This document shows, one piece after another, positions 17,214-25,756 of a stretch of DNA of 43,668 bases. Location of the stretch: positions 1 through 43,668 of the forward strand of contig JAFZGJ010000099.1 in NCBI GenBank assembly GCA_017555455.1, in the 5' to 3' direction. The position numbers and the translations under genes were made by a program. Position 1 is the stretch's first letter, and every line of letters begins with the position of its first letter. The stretch is from Lachnospiraceae bacterium. GTDB lineage: Bacteria > Bacillota > Clostridia > Lachnospirales > Lachnospiraceae. The notes below the pieces were generated by a model. That model had not been told where the DNA came from and did no database searches. It worked only from the letters and a program-made list of their open reading frames with translations.

Positions 17214-18026
17214 TCACTTTTGTGAATTTAAAAGTGCCTCTATCATTTTTACCACTTCTTTATTTTGTTTTATGTCATGTACTCTTAAAAAAGAACAACC
17301 TTTTACAACTCCGTAAGCACTGATTGCCAAGGTACCGTTTAATCTATCTTCTACCGGTAAATTTAAAGTCAGTCCGATAACAGATTTCCTGGATGCCCCA
17401 AGCAAAATAGGATATCCCCATGTTTTTAACTCCTCCAAACGACGGATTACTTCCAAATTATTCTCATAACTTTTTCCAAATCCTACGCCCGGATCCAATA
17501 TAATTTTTTCTTCTTTAATCCCTGCCTCTTTTGCAAAGCTTAAAATCCTTCCAAAATCCTCCATTACATCCGAAAAATAATTTTCATAAACAGCTTCCTT
17601 CCGATTATGCATTAAACAACAGGAAACCCCGGAAGAAGCAATCACCTTTGCCATATTTCTGTCATACATTAATCCCCAGATGTCATTTATCATATCTGCT
17701 CCTGCCTGAATACCTGCCAAAGCGACTTTACTTTTATAAGTATCCAAAGATATGGGAATATCAAACCGTTGCTTTATTTTTTCCACAACCGGTGCCACTC
17801 TGCTTATTTCTTCTTCCTCTGATATTTTTTCATATCCTGGTCTGGTAGATTCCCCACCAACGTCCAAAATATCAACACCTTCCCCTATCATTTCTTCTAC
17901 TCTGAAAAGCGCCTTATCCATATGATTATAATTTCCACCGTCAGAAAAGGAATCCGGAGTTACATTCAGGATTCCCATAATATAAGTGTGATTATTTACT
18001 TCAAAATTCTTATTTCCAATAATCAT
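17214..18026 (-). CDS. folP: Dihydropteroate synthase
   Basis: This enzyme joins 6-hydroxymethyl-dihydropterin pyrophosphate to p-aminobenzoate and is the sulfonamide target. Its 270 residues form a TIM barrel with the two family signatures: MGILNVTPDSFSDGG (about 17-31) and ILDVGGESTRPG (about 53-64). The pterin-binding DPGVGFGKS and the C-terminal GASRKS (with the Lys/Arg pair) and LRVHDI segments also appear. It lies in the folate operon between the HD gene and vanW. The residues most often linked to sulfonamide resistance cannot be judged reliably by eye. Confidence 0.96.
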   Translation of the reverse strand: MIIGNKNFEVNNHTYIMGILNVTPDSFSDGGNYNHMDKALFRVEEMIGEGVDILDVGGESTRPGYEKISEEEEISRVAPVVEKIKQRFDIPISLDTYKSKVALAGIQAGADMINDIWGLMYDRNMAKVIASSGVSCCLMHNRKEAVYENYFSDVMEDFGRILSFAKEAGIKEEKIILDPGVGFGKSYENNLEVIRRLEELKTWGYPILLGASRKSVIGLTLNLPVEDRLNGTLAISAYGVVKGCSFLRVHDIKQNKEVVKMIEALLNSQK

Positions 18027-18050
18027 TCTATTCTTATTTCCTTTTTCTTG

Positions 18051-18599
18051 CTAGCTTAACACTAAATTTTTCTTTTCCACAGACCAATCACATTCCGGCT
18101 CTGCCTTACAACTAAAGCATGCTCTGCTTTTTTTATCTGCCCGATAAAGGAATCCTGATAAAGAAATTTCCTCCTTAACAGAACTATTTCTATGATTCCC
18201 AATAGCTTTTATAATTTCTTCTGTTTCCTCCGGATCAAAACCACTGTCTTTCAAAATCTCAGGGGCTAACCGAGCACTTGCAGTTTCATGACGGATTCCC
18301 TTTTCATATTCCTGCCATCTTCCAATATCATGTAACAATCCCGCTGCATAAATAAGCTCTTTGTTCACAAAAATCAACTCACGATTCCTTGGGGCCAATA
18401 AATAATCCTTATTTTCCTGTTGCAATTTTTCCATTTCACAAATACGTAACTGCAGCCATTCTATTTCTGCCAATCGGCACACATCAAGGAAATGAACCAT
18501 ATCATGTTTACAGAAAATTCTTTCCTTCTCCCATTCATTTATTCTCTGTATATATTCCAAATATAATTCATGTCTTAAAATTCTATTGATTCTATCCAA
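18051..18599 (-). CDS. HD-domain protein in the folate operon
   Basis: This 182-residue protein has a metal-dependent phosphohydrolase HD core: a His in CKHDMVHFLDVCRLA, the HD pair in AAGLLHDIGRWQEY, a third His in IRHETASARLA, and a late Asp in YRADKKSR. The C-terminus has a short Cys cluster (ACFSCKAEPECDW), possibly a metal site. It is flanked by folE and folP, 31 and 24 bases away. A role in removing phosphate from dihydroneopterin triphosphate, a step without a dedicated gene here, is a plausible but unproved inference from context. Confidence 0.85.
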   Translation of the reverse strand: MDRINRILRHELYLEYIQRINEWEKERIFCKHDMVHFLDVCRLAEIEWLQLRICEMEKLQQENKDYLLAPRNRELIFVNKELIYAAGLLHDIGRWQEYEKGIRHETASARLAPEILKDSGFDPEETEEIIKAIGNHRNSSVKEEISLSGFLYRADKKSRACFSCKAEPECDWSVEKKNLVLS

Positions 18600-18630
18600 G
18601 ATATTTCTCCGTTTTTAATCCATATATCAA

Positions 18631-19185
18631 TTAGCGTAACCTTCTGTAAAAAGCTTCCTGCATTTTATCTTCTTCAAAGCAACCTCTTGCCACAGTGGTT
18701 ATAGTTTTACTACCGGGCTTTTTTACTCCCCTCATAGTCATGCACATATGCTCATCTGCTTCTATCATCACCATAACTCCCTTAGGATTCAGTTCCTTCA
18801 TAATAGCATCTCCAATTTGTGCCGTCATTCTTTCCTGCAGCTGCGGTCTTTTAGCGAATACTTCCACACATCTTGCCAATTTACTTAACCCCAAGACCTC
18901 TCCATTTGGAACATATGCAATATGTACTCTTCCAAAAAAGGGCAGCAAATGATGCTCACACATGGAATAAAAAGGAATATCTTTTTCTAAAATCATCTCA
19001 TTGTCTTCCACATGAAATCTTTTTTGTAAATGCACAGATACATCTTCATTCATACCTGCAAAAATTTCCTCATACATTCTTGCAATTCTATCCGGTGTTT
19101 CCAACAAACCTTCTCTGGTACAATCTTCTCCGATACCTTCTAATATTAATTTTACACCTTCTTTAATTTTATCTTTATTGACCAT
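18631..19185 (-). CDS. folE: GTP cyclohydrolase I
   Basis: This enzyme converts GTP to 7,8-dihydroneopterin triphosphate, the first committed folate step, as a homodecamer. Its 184 residues carry the family blocks [13 protein letters not shown], the Zn and catalytic segment [31 protein letters not shown], and the C-terminal [24 protein letters not shown]. The start overlaps the end of folC by 11 bases, indicating tight coupling in the operon. Confidence 0.97.
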   Translation of the reverse strand: MVNKDKIKEGVKLILEGIGEDCTREGLLETPDRIARMYEEIFAGMNEDVSVHLQKRFHVEDNEMILEKDIPFYSMCEHHLLPFFGRVHIAYVPNGEVLGLSKLARCVEVFAKRPQLQERMTAQIGDAIMKELNPKGVMVMIEADEHMCMTMRGVKKPGSKTITTVARGCFEEDKMQEAFYRRLR

Positions 19186-20491
19186 GAGTATCCTTTCCCA
19201 TTTCTTTCCGATGTTTTACTGCGTTAATACAATCTCCCAAATATGCTAAAGAACCAAAAGCAATAATTACAGTATCTTTATCCGCCAATAAATAACTTAA
19301 CTCTACCGCTTCCTCTACACTGTCAGAAGCTGTTACTACCGGATTTATCTTTGCAACCTCCTGTGCCAATTCCAGCGCAGGCAATGCCCGGCTATTTCCT
19401 TTCTTGGCTACTGTAATAATGTGTTCTGCCAAATCACAGGTTTTTTCGATCACCTTTGTATATTCCTTATCTCTAAACACTCCTATTATATAAATAATTC
19501 TCTTATTTGTAAAATAAAACTGAATGGATTTTCTAAGTTCATCCGCGGCTGCCGCATTATGTGCTCCATCAATCAAAAAAAGAGGCTTTCTGTCAAGAAT
19601 CTGAAATCTTCCGTTCCAAACAGTTCCCAAAAATGCTTTTCTGATTTTATCTTCTTTCAATGGATAACCCATTTCCTGCAAATTAAGCATCACTTCCAAT
19701 GCCAGTGCTGCATTTTTTACCTGATAAGTTCCCGGCAAACATATTTCTAATTTTTTGAAGTTTTTATATTGAAAAGAAGTTTTTGCCAAATCAAATTTTT
19801 CTTTGGTAATATCTGCATTGTCCACAAAAACAATCTTTGAAGCCTGTTCCTTTGCAGCCTTCTCTTCCAAAACTCTTTTTACCGCATCTTCCTGACAGGA
19901 AGATATTACTACCGCATTCTTCTTAATAATTCCGGCTTTATGGGATGCAATTTCTTCTATAGACTCCCCTAAAAATCCCATATGGTCTTTACTGATACTT
20001 GTAATCACGGAAACGAGCGTATTTCCGATTACATTGGTAGCATCCAACGTACCTCCCATTCCCGTCTCCAACACTACAAAATCACACTGTTTTTCTGCAA
20101 ACAATAAAAATGCCATAGCAGTTTCAATTTCAAAAGGCGTAGGATGAGAAAAACCATCTTTCTCCATGGTATCTGCATGCGCAGCCACCTTTTCCATTAA
20201 TTTCCCCAACTCAGCTTTAGAAATAGGCTTTCCCTGAATCTGAAAACGTTCCCGGTATTCCATAATCGTAGGAGAAACATATCGTCCGGTTTTATATCCG
20301 TTTTCTGCTAAAGCAGTAGAAATAAAGGCCAAGGTGGAACCTTTTCCGTTGGTTCCTGCTATATGAATAATTTTTAAATTTTTCTGCGGATTCTCCATTC
20401 GTCTTAAAAGTTCCCGTATAGAATCCATGCCCGGAACAATTCCATATTTTGCACAAGACTCAATATAATCCATTGCATCCTGATATTTCAT
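19175..20491 (-). CDS. folC: Folylpolyglutamate / dihydrofolate synthase
   Basis: This is an ATP-dependent Mur-ligase-like enzyme that adds glutamate to dihydropteroate and to folates. The ATP-binding loop [16 protein letters not shown], the [12 protein letters not shown] block and the C-terminal [12 protein letters not shown] segment are characteristic. The open frame starts at 20512, but the ACGAGG ribosome site lies after that ATG and fits the ATG at 20491, giving 438 residues beginning [12 protein letters not shown]. It is the first gene of the fol operon and overlaps folE by 11 bases. Confidence 0.94.
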   Translation of the reverse strand: MKYQDAMDYIESCAKYGIVPGMDSIRELLRRMENPQKNLKIIHIAGTNGKGSTLAFISTALAENGYKTGRYVSPTIMEYRERFQIQGKPISKAELGKLMEKVAAHADTMEKDGFSHPTPFEIETAMAFLLFAEKQCDFVVLETGMGGTLDATNVIGNTLVSVITSISKDHMGFLGESIEEIASHKAGIIKKNAVVISSCQEDAVKRVLEEKAAKEQASKIVFVDNADITKEKFDLAKTSFQYKNFKKLEICLPGTYQVKNAALALEVMLNLQEMGYPLKEDKIRKAFLGTVWNGRFQILDRKPLFLIDGAHNAAAADELRKSIQFYFTNKRIIYIIGVFRDKEYTKVIEKTCDLAEHIITVAKKGNSRALPALELAQEVAKINPVVTASDSVEEAVELSYLLADKDTVIIAFGSLAYLGDCINAVKHRKEMGKDTHGQ

Positions 20492-20634
20492 ATCTGTATT
20501 CCTCGTTTCCATTAAATCAAATTATTATCATTATTTATTTCCGCATATTTTTCTCTGTTTCACAAATACTATTTCCATAATTAAATTCATTTTTATTGAA
20601 TAAAATATTTTCTGCAAATGCAAAGGAGTCTGTT

Positions 20635-21039
20635 TTGAAAAAATTAGTTTCTGATTATTTCTTATGTGGAATTATTGGCTGGTGTACCGAAATCATCTTT
20701 ACATCCCTTCAAAGCTTACGAAATAAAGATTTTCGCCTTTTAGGCGTTACCTCCCTATGGATGTTCCCAATCTATGGTCTTGGTTCTTTACTTGTTCTTC
20801 CCTATAGATTCATAAAAAACACTTCTGTTTTTCTTCGTGGAACCATTTATACTATTTGTATTTTCTTAGGTGAATATTTCAGTGGCAGGCTACTTACCAG
20901 ATTCCATGTCTGTCCATGGAATTATGAAAAAGCTAAATTAAACATCCACAAGGTAATTCGTTTGGATTATGCACCCTTATGGTTTATTTTTGGTCTGTTT
21001 CTGGAAAAAATATTAAATAAACCTTCCAAAACAACATAA
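20635..21039 (+). CDS. CmpB-like integral membrane protein
   Basis: This 134-residue membrane protein resembles the family labelled putative ABC-transporter type IV (CmpB). The segments YFLCGIIGWCTEIIFTSL, LWMFPIYGLGSLLVLPYR, GTIYTICIFLGEYFSG and LDYAPLWFIFGLFLEKIL form three to four likely transmembrane helices with conserved W, P and G positions. No ATPase partner is nearby, and transport activity is unproven for the family. The open frame begins at a TTG at 20596, but AAAGGAG (20622-20628) lies 6 bases before the TTG at 20635, which is the better start. It is divergent from folC. Confidence 0.78.
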   Translation: MKKLVSDYFLCGIIGWCTEIIFTSLQSLRNKDFRLLGVTSLWMFPIYGLGSLLVLPYRFIKNTSVFLRGTIYTICIFLGEYFSGRLLTRFHVCPWNYEKAKLNIHKVIRLDYAPLWFIFGLFLEKILNKPSKTT

Positions 21040-21116
21040 AAAAACCATTGTAAAATGTCAGTTACAGTAAAAATCATTTCCATTTTCCTTAAAACCTTAC
21101 ATTGTCCATTTTACAA
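21038..21116 (-). terminator. Possible terminator with a large loop
   Basis: TTGTAAAATG (21048-21057) is the exact complement of CATTTTACAA (21107-21116), with a loop of about 49 bases. On the minus strand, where it follows the PH-domain gene, the stem is succeeded by seven Ts. The long loop makes this less certain than the other terminators. Confidence 0.4.
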
Positions 21117-21126
21117 CAGCTTATTT

Positions 21127-21513
21127 TTACATTATGTCTATATTTTGGATATCATCATCCTCTGCATCACTTGTAATATCCATGGTAGTTAATACTCTTC
21201 TTTTTAATCTGGCTTCTTCCGATGCCTCTAAAATAAAGCCCTTTATTTCTTTTGCATGTTTAATATGCTGTAATTCTAAGGTAGGATTAGTATTATCACC
21301 TGTAAAACAAACTACAGTTCCCAGGCCAAACAATCTCTCTATCAATGTGGATCTTAACTGAACATCCTGTACTTTGTACATATAACAGTCATTTTCTATT
21401 CTGTTAAAAAAACCACTGTCAATGGTAATCATATCTTCTTTAACTTCATATTTTGTAAATGTCCATGGAAGTCCAAAAAATAATAATCTCTTTCTTTCTA
21501 CATATCCGGCCAT
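21127..21513 (-). CDS. Bacterial PH-domain (YdbS/YdbT-like) protein
   Basis: This small protein carries a bPH2/DUF304-type domain: FTKYEVKEDMITIDSGFFNRIENDCYMYKVQDVQL followed by FGLGTVVCFTGD and HIKHAKEIKGFIL. The domain often occurs in short membrane-associated proteins of unknown role; no clear membrane helix is present here. The C-terminus is acidic (DAEDDDIQ). The ATG start is doubtful. An AGGAGG site at 21567-21571 lies 53 bases upstream, and the frame stays open between them after a TAA at 21562-21564 (encoding LYFDTGKGIGAD) without an ATG, GTG or TTG. The true start may be non-standard or mutated. Confidence 0.75.
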   Translation of the reverse strand: MAGYVERKRLLFFGLPWTFTKYEVKEDMITIDSGFFNRIENDCYMYKVQDVQLRSTLIERLFGLGTVVCFTGDNTNPTLELQHIKHAKEIKGFILEASEEARLKRRVLTTMDITSDAEDDDIQNIDIM

Positions 21514-21600
21514 ATCTGCACCAATTCCTTTCCCTGTATCAAAATACAGCTTTCGTTTCTTTTATTCCTCCTACTATCACTAATAGAAAAAACTATTTTC

Positions 21601-21629
21601 ATTTTACTGTAATTTAGTTGTGAATGCAA
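21601..21629 (-). promoter_or_regulatory. Promoter of the PH-domain gene
   Basis: On the minus strand TTGCAT (21624-21629) and TAAAAT (21601-21606) have a 17-base spacer, about 30 bases upstream of the AGGAGG site at 21567-21571. Confidence 0.6.
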
Positions 21630-21652
21630 TCAAATTACTATAACTTTTTTGA

Positions 21653-21681
21653 TTGAATCCATAGGGGGATTATGCTAAAAT
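21653..21681 (+). promoter_or_regulatory. Promoter of the nitroreductase gene
   Basis: TTGAAT (21653-21658) and TAAAAT (21676-21681) have a 17-base spacer, with the ATG at 21755 about 70 bases further on. A GTGGAGGA ribosome site precedes the ATG. Confidence 0.62.
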
Positions 21682-21754
21682 AGATTAAATTTAAGAATAA
21701 AGACTTTTATATCTTAATTCACATTAACCACATTAACACTCGTGGAGGATTTTT

Positions 21755-22297
21755 ATGACAACAAAAGATTGCATTTTAACAAGACGCAGTATTCGAAAAT
21801 TTAAAGATACGCCTGTAGATCATGCACTATTAGAAAATATTATTGAATTGGCATCCTATTCTCCAAGCTGGAAGCATACCCAGATTGTTCGTTATATTGC
21901 TGTAGAAGGTGAATTAAAAGATAAAATTGCAAAGGATTGTTTTAGTACTTATGCCAGAAACGGAGAAATCATTGCTGCAGCCCCTATGTTAATTGCTGTT
22001 ACTGTCATCAAAAACAGATGTGGTTTTGAACGTGATGGTTCTTACTCTACATGGCGCAAAGATGGTTGGCAAATGTTTGATGCCGGTGTGGCATCCCAAA
22101 CTTTTGCACTTGCCTGCCACGAAAATGGTTTAGGTTCTGTAATTATGGGTATTTTTGACCAAGAGCCTGCTTCCGATTATCTTGCAATTCCTGAAGACAG
22201 AGAATTAGTTGCCTTAATTCCAATTGGATATCCTGACGAAGAGCCGGTTACTCCAAGAAGAAAACCTGTCAGTGATCTTGTATCCTATAAAGCTTAA
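21755..22297 (+). CDS. Nitroreductase-family flavoprotein
   Basis: This is a 180-residue FMN-dependent NAD(P)H oxidoreductase. The RRSIRKFKDTPV FMN-phosphate segment (about 10-21), the SPSWKHTQ region (about 36-43) and the C-terminal LGSVIMGIFD and PIGYPDEEP blocks are typical of short nitroreductases. It probably reduces quinone-like or nitro compounds in the cytoplasm; the physiological substrate is unknown. It has its own promoter. A hairpin with a poor T-run separates it from pyrB, so partial read-through into pyrBI is possible. Confidence 0.88.
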   Translation: MTTKDCILTRRSIRKFKDTPVDHALLENIIELASYSPSWKHTQIVRYIAVEGELKDKIAKDCFSTYARNGEIIAAAPMLIAVTVIKNRCGFERDGSYSTWRKDGWQMFDAGVASQTFALACHENGLGSVIMGIFDQEPASDYLAIPEDRELVALIPIGYPDEEPVTPRRKPVSDLVSYKA

Positions 22298-22304
22298 ATT
22301 ATAA

Positions 22305-22334
22305 TAGCTGTCACATTGTTTTTTGTGACAGCTA
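22305..22334 (+). terminator. Hairpin between the nitroreductase gene and pyrB
   Basis: TAGCTGTCACA (22305-22315) pairs perfectly with TGTGACAGCTA (22324-22334). The following bases, CTATTTCG, are a weak T-run, so termination may be partial. It lies 7 bases past the nitroreductase stop. Confidence 0.65.
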
Positions 22335-22375
22335 CTATTTCGCCAAGAATATTTAAATAGAAAGGAAATGAAAAA

Positions 22376-23287
22376 ATGAGACATTTATTGACTCCACTGG
22401 ATTTTACAGTCGAAGAATTAGACAAGCTGTTTGATCTGGCAAATGATATTGAAAAAAACAAAGCAAAATACGCCCATGCCTGTGACGGCAAAATATTGGC
22501 AACCTGTTTCTATGAACCCAGTACCCGTACCCGTTTAAGTTTTGAATCTGCTATGCTTCAGTTAGGCGGACATGTTCTGGGCTTCTCCGATGCCGGCTCC
22601 TCTTCTGCCTCCAAAGGTGAAAGTGTATCCGATACCATTCGCATGATTTCTGCTTACACAGATATCTGTGCTATGCGTCATCCTAAAGAAGGTTCTGCTT
22701 ATGTGGCATCCCAGGTAGCTTCTATTCCTTTAATTAATGCCGGAGACGGTGGACATCAACACCCAACCCAGACCTTAACTGACCTTTTGACCATCCGTTC
22801 TTTAAAAGGACGTTTAAATAATTTCACTATTGGTCTTTGTGGTGATTTAAAATTCGGCCGTACCGTTCATTCATTAATTAAAGCATTAACCAGATATGAT
22901 AATATTAATTTTGTATTTATTTCACCTGAAGAATTAAAGGTACCGGATTATCTCATCGAAATGCTTCGTGAAAAAGAAATTCCTTTTAAAGAAGTTATTC
23001 GTCTGGAAGATGTTATGCCTGAACTTGACTTATTGTATATGACACGTGTTCAAAGAGAACGTTTCTTCAACGAACAGGATTATATCCGCTTAAAAGACTT
23101 CTATATTTTAGACAAAAATAAAATGGCATTAGCAAAAGATGATATGTTGGTTTTACACCCTCTTCCTCGTGTTAATGAAATCTCCGTAGAAGTAGATAAC
23201 GATCCCCGTGCTGCTTATTTCAGACAGGGACAATATGGAGTATATGTAAGAATGGCTCTGATTTTGACACTTTTAGAATTAGCATAA
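22376..23287 (+). CDS. pyrB: Aspartate carbamoyltransferase, catalytic chain
   Basis: This enzyme condenses carbamoyl phosphate with aspartate in pyrimidine synthesis. Its 303 residues show the carbamoyl-phosphate motif [16 protein letters not shown] (about 42-57), the [10 protein letters not shown] loop, the [18 protein letters not shown] segment, and the C-terminal [10 protein letters not shown] with the aspartate-binding residues. The ribosome site is AGAAAGGAA. The regulatory chain gene pyrI follows by 22 bases, so the holoenzyme is expected to be the allosteric 6+6 type. Confidence 0.97.
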   Translation: MRHLLTPLDFTVEELDKLFDLANDIEKNKAKYAHACDGKILATCFYEPSTRTRLSFESAMLQLGGHVLGFSDAGSSSASKGESVSDTIRMISAYTDICAMRHPKEGSAYVASQVASIPLINAGDGGHQHPTQTLTDLLTIRSLKGRLNNFTIGLCGDLKFGRTVHSLIKALTRYDNINFVFISPEELKVPDYLIEMLREKEIPFKEVIRLEDVMPELDLLYMTRVQRERFFNEQDYIRLKDFYILDKNKMALAKDDMLVLHPLPRVNEISVEVDNDPRAAYFRQGQYGVYVRMALILTLLELA

Positions 23288-23309
23288 AATAACTTAGGGA
23301 GGTAATCAA

Positions 23310-23753
23310 ATGTTAAACGTAGGACGTATTGAAGAAGGATTTGTATTAGACCATATTCCTGCCGGAAAAAGCATGGCTATTTACCAGCACCTTCAGTTAG
23401 ACAAATTAGGCTGTACTGTTGCTATGATCATGAATGCCCGCAGTAATAAAATGGGTGCAAAAGATTTATTAAAGGTAGAATGTGATATTGAAAACATTAA
23501 CATGGATGTTTTAGCTGTTATTGACCACAATATTACTGTAAATGTAATTAAAAACGGAGAAATCGTAGAAAAGAAAGAATTGATTCTTCCAAAAGAAGTA
23601 AAAAATGTGTTTAAATGTAAAAACCCACGTTGTATTACTTCAATTGAACAGGAACTTCCTCATATTTTCGTTCTGGCAGACAGCAAAAAAGAAGTTTATC
23701 GCTGCAAGTACTGTGAGGAAAAATTTGATACACGTTCCTTTTCCAAACGCTAA
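23310..23753 (+). CDS. pyrI: Aspartate carbamoyltransferase, regulatory chain
   Basis: This subunit binds CTP/ATP and tunes PyrB. Its 147 residues have an N-terminal allosteric domain (VGRIEEGFVLDHIPAGKS) and a C-terminal zinc domain. Four cysteines occur as two pairs (CKNPRC at about 109-114 and CKYC at about 132-135), the usual structural zinc site that contacts PyrB. A GGGAGG ribosome site precedes the ATG. The gene ends at a strong bidirectional terminator. Confidence 0.97.
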   Translation: MLNVGRIEEGFVLDHIPAGKSMAIYQHLQLDKLGCTVAMIMNARSNKMGAKDLLKVECDIENINMDVLAVIDHNITVNVIKNGEIVEKKELILPKEVKNVFKCKNPRCITSIEQELPHIFVLADSKKEVYRCKYCEEKFDTRSFSKR

Positions 23754-23788
23754 TATGTAATTTATTAATTATTCTGTACAGAAAGTAT

Positions 23789-23827
23789 AAAAAACGCGGA
23801 CACTTTATTAGTTGTCCGCGTTTTTTT
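23789..23827. terminator. Bidirectional terminator after pyrI
   Basis: AAAAAACGCGGACA (23789-23802) pairs with TGTCCGCG plus a T-run (23813-23827). It serves pyrBI on plus and, read from the other side, the small gene ending at 23826. Confidence 0.92.
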
Positions 23828-24116
23828 AATTAATTCCAAAATCTTCCAAGGAGAACTGTTCTCCTACTTCAATTTCTTTTACAATTTCTTCCTGTTTCAT
23901 AACAACATCATTCTTATTCTGAACACTATCGTCTTTTATCTGTTTTACTCCAAAACTGGAATCATAACCGATCTCCAGCAAATAAGATCTTAATTTTTTT
24001 ATTTCCTGCGCAAAATTCTTATTTTTTTCTAAAAGAATCGTTACTACAGAAGAATCAAATTGCACCTGATAGCCGGCTTTTTTTAATTTATTTACTGCCT
24101 CTGTCTTTTCCATCAT
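23826..24116 (-). CDS. Small protein of unknown function next to yajC
   Basis: I do not recognise a family. The 96 residues are Lys/Glu-rich. A short alpha/beta-looking first half (KLKKAGYQVQFDSSVVTILLEKN...EIKKLRSYLLEIGYDSSFGVK) is followed by a Glu/Asp-rich tail that ends EQFSLEDFGIN. No signal or membrane segment is seen. An AGAGG ribosome site precedes the ATG pair; either Met could be used. It is 18 bases after yajC and probably shares its transcript. Confidence 0.65.
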   Translation of the reverse strand: MMEKTEAVNKLKKAGYQVQFDSSVVTILLEKNKNFAQEIKKLRSYLLEIGYDSSFGVKQIKDDSVQNKNDVVMKQEEIVKEIEVGEQFSLEDFGIN

Positions 24117-24134
24117 ATGCCTCTTTTTACTATA

Positions 24135-24449
24135 TTATTCTCCTGCTTTTTCAACCTGAGCAATTGCAGATTTCTGCATTGGAACTCTGCAGTTTTTGTT
24201 GTTACCGAATTCTACAATAACAGTATCGTCAGAAATATCAATAAGAACACCATAAAAACCACTTGTTGTAAGTACACTGTCACCAATTTCCATACTTGCA
24301 AGCATAGCTCCTACTCTCTTCTGTTCTTTTTTCTGTGGACGAATAGATGCGAAATATACGAATCCAAAAATCAAAGCAATATAAATTACCATAACCAATC
24401 CGGCACTCATTCCGCCAAACATTGTTTCTTCTGTTAATAAAATACCCAT
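24135..24449 (-). CDS. yajC: Preprotein translocase subunit YajC
   Basis: This is a small auxiliary membrane subunit of the Sec translocase (SecDF-YajC subcomplex). The 104 residues have a single transmembrane helix near the N-terminus (about 14-34), then the hallmark RPQKKEQKR motif, and a beta-rich cytoplasmic part (IGDSVLTTSGFYGVLIDISDDTVIVEF). An AGGAGG ribosome site precedes the ATG. tgt-yajC adjacency is common in bacteria. A promoter at 24493-24521 gives it its own transcription start. Confidence 0.94.
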   Translation of the reverse strand: MGILLTEETMFGGMSAGLVMVIYIALIFGFVYFASIRPQKKEQKRVGAMLASMEIGDSVLTTSGFYGVLIDISDDTVIVEFGNNKNCRVPMQKSAIAQVEKAGE

Positions 24450-24492
24450 TTTTCTTTCCTCCTAAATTTTATCTCTAAAAACGGTCTTTTCT

Positions 24493-24521
24493 AGCATACA
24501 CAAAAATAGCAAATCTTTCAA
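24493..24521 (-). promoter_or_regulatory. Promoter of yajC
   Basis: On the minus strand TTGAAA (24516-24521) and TATGCT (24493-24498) have a 17-base spacer, in the 124-base gap between tgt and yajC. Confidence 0.6.
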
Positions 24522-24573
24522 GTTTTTTATAAAGATTTCATATTTATCAGAAGTATTTTCGACCTTTAACTTC

Positions 24574-25707
24574 TTATTTTGAACCAGACTCCATTCCTTC
24601 CAGTTTCGCTTTTTTGTAAGCAGCAAAATTTCCCTCATCCAAAGCGTTTCTGATTTCTTCCATCATAGTATTATAGAAATACAGATTATGAAGTACACAA
24701 AGTCTCATTCCCAGCATTTCCTTTGCCTTTAATAAGTGACGGATATAGGCTCTGGAATACTTTTGACATGCAGGACACTGACAGCCTTCTTCAATCGGTC
24801 GCATATCCTTTTCATATTTTGCATTAAATAAGTTAATCTTTCCGTGATTAGTATACAAATGCCCATGACGACCGTTTCTGGTAGGATATACACAATCAAA
24901 GAAATCAATTCCTCTTTCTACACCTTCCAAAATATTGGCAGGTGTACCCACTCCCATCAAATAAGTCGGCTTATCAACCGGCAAATATGGTACAGTTTCC
25001 TCTAATACATAGTACATTTCTTCATGGGTTTCTCCTACAGCCAAACCACCAACCGCGAATCCATCTAAATCCATCTCTCGGATTCTTTTTGCATGTTCAA
25101 TTCGGATATCCGCATAGATAGCTCCCTGATTAATACCAAATAACATTTGATTCTTATTTACTGTATCATCCAAACTATTAAGGCGGTTCATTTCTATACG
25201 GCAACGTTCCAACCAGCGGGTAGTTCTTTCTACGGATGGTATTACATATTCTCTGGATGCCTTTGCCGGAGCACATTCATCGAATGCCATGGCAATGGTA
25301 GAACCGAGATTAGACTGTATTTGCATACTTTCTTCCGGCCCCATGAATATTTTACGTCCATCTATATGGGAATTAAAATAAACACCTTCTTCTTTTATTT
25401 TACGAAGTCCTGCCAGTGAAAACACCTGAAATCCACCTGAGTCTGTAAGAATAGGTTTCTCCCAATTCATAAATTTATGAAGTCCGCCCAATTCTTTAAT
25501 TATCTTATCTCCGGTTCTTACATGAAGATGATAAGTATTGGACAGTTCCACCTGACACTTAATCTGGTTTAAATCTTCTGTGGAAACAGCCCCCTTAATT
25601 GCTGCCACAGTACCGACATTCATAAACACAGGGGTTTGAATTGTCCCATGTACGGTCTGAAATTCTGCTCTTTTTGCTCTGCCTTCCTGTTTTAAAAGTT
25701 TATACAC
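24574..25707 (-). CDS. tgt: tRNA-guanine transglycosylase (queuosine biosynthesis)
   Basis: This enzyme exchanges guanine 34 for the queuine precursor in tRNAs for Asp, Asn, His and Tyr. Its 377 residues form a TIM barrel with the acid/base Asp in LTDSGGFQVFSL, the substrate-recognition LAVGE and GVGTP loops, the nucleophile region FDCVYPTRNGRHG, and a zinc site (CQCPACQ with a later Cys/His). The start is GTG, with a GGAGAAA ribosome site 5 bases upstream. It follows the VanY gene by 49 bases. Confidence 0.96.
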   Translation of the reverse strand: MYKLLKQEGRAKRAEFQTVHGTIQTPVFMNVGTVAAIKGAVSTEDLNQIKCQVELSNTYHLHVRTGDKIIKELGGLHKFMNWEKPILTDSGGFQVFSLAGLRKIKEEGVYFNSHIDGRKIFMGPEESMQIQSNLGSTIAMAFDECAPAKASREYVIPSVERTTRWLERCRIEMNRLNSLDDTVNKNQMLFGINQGAIYADIRIEHAKRIREMDLDGFAVGGLAVGETHEEMYYVLEETVPYLPVDKPTYLMGVGTPANILEGVERGIDFFDCVYPTRNGRHGHLYTNHGKINLFNAKYEKDMRPIEEGCQCPACQKYSRAYIRHLLKAKEMLGMRLCVLHNLYFYNTMMEEIRNALDEGNFAAYKKAKLEGMESGSK

Positions 25708-25756
25708 GTATCTTTCTCCTTTTATTTATGTTTTCATACGCAAGGAAAAGTATTTC

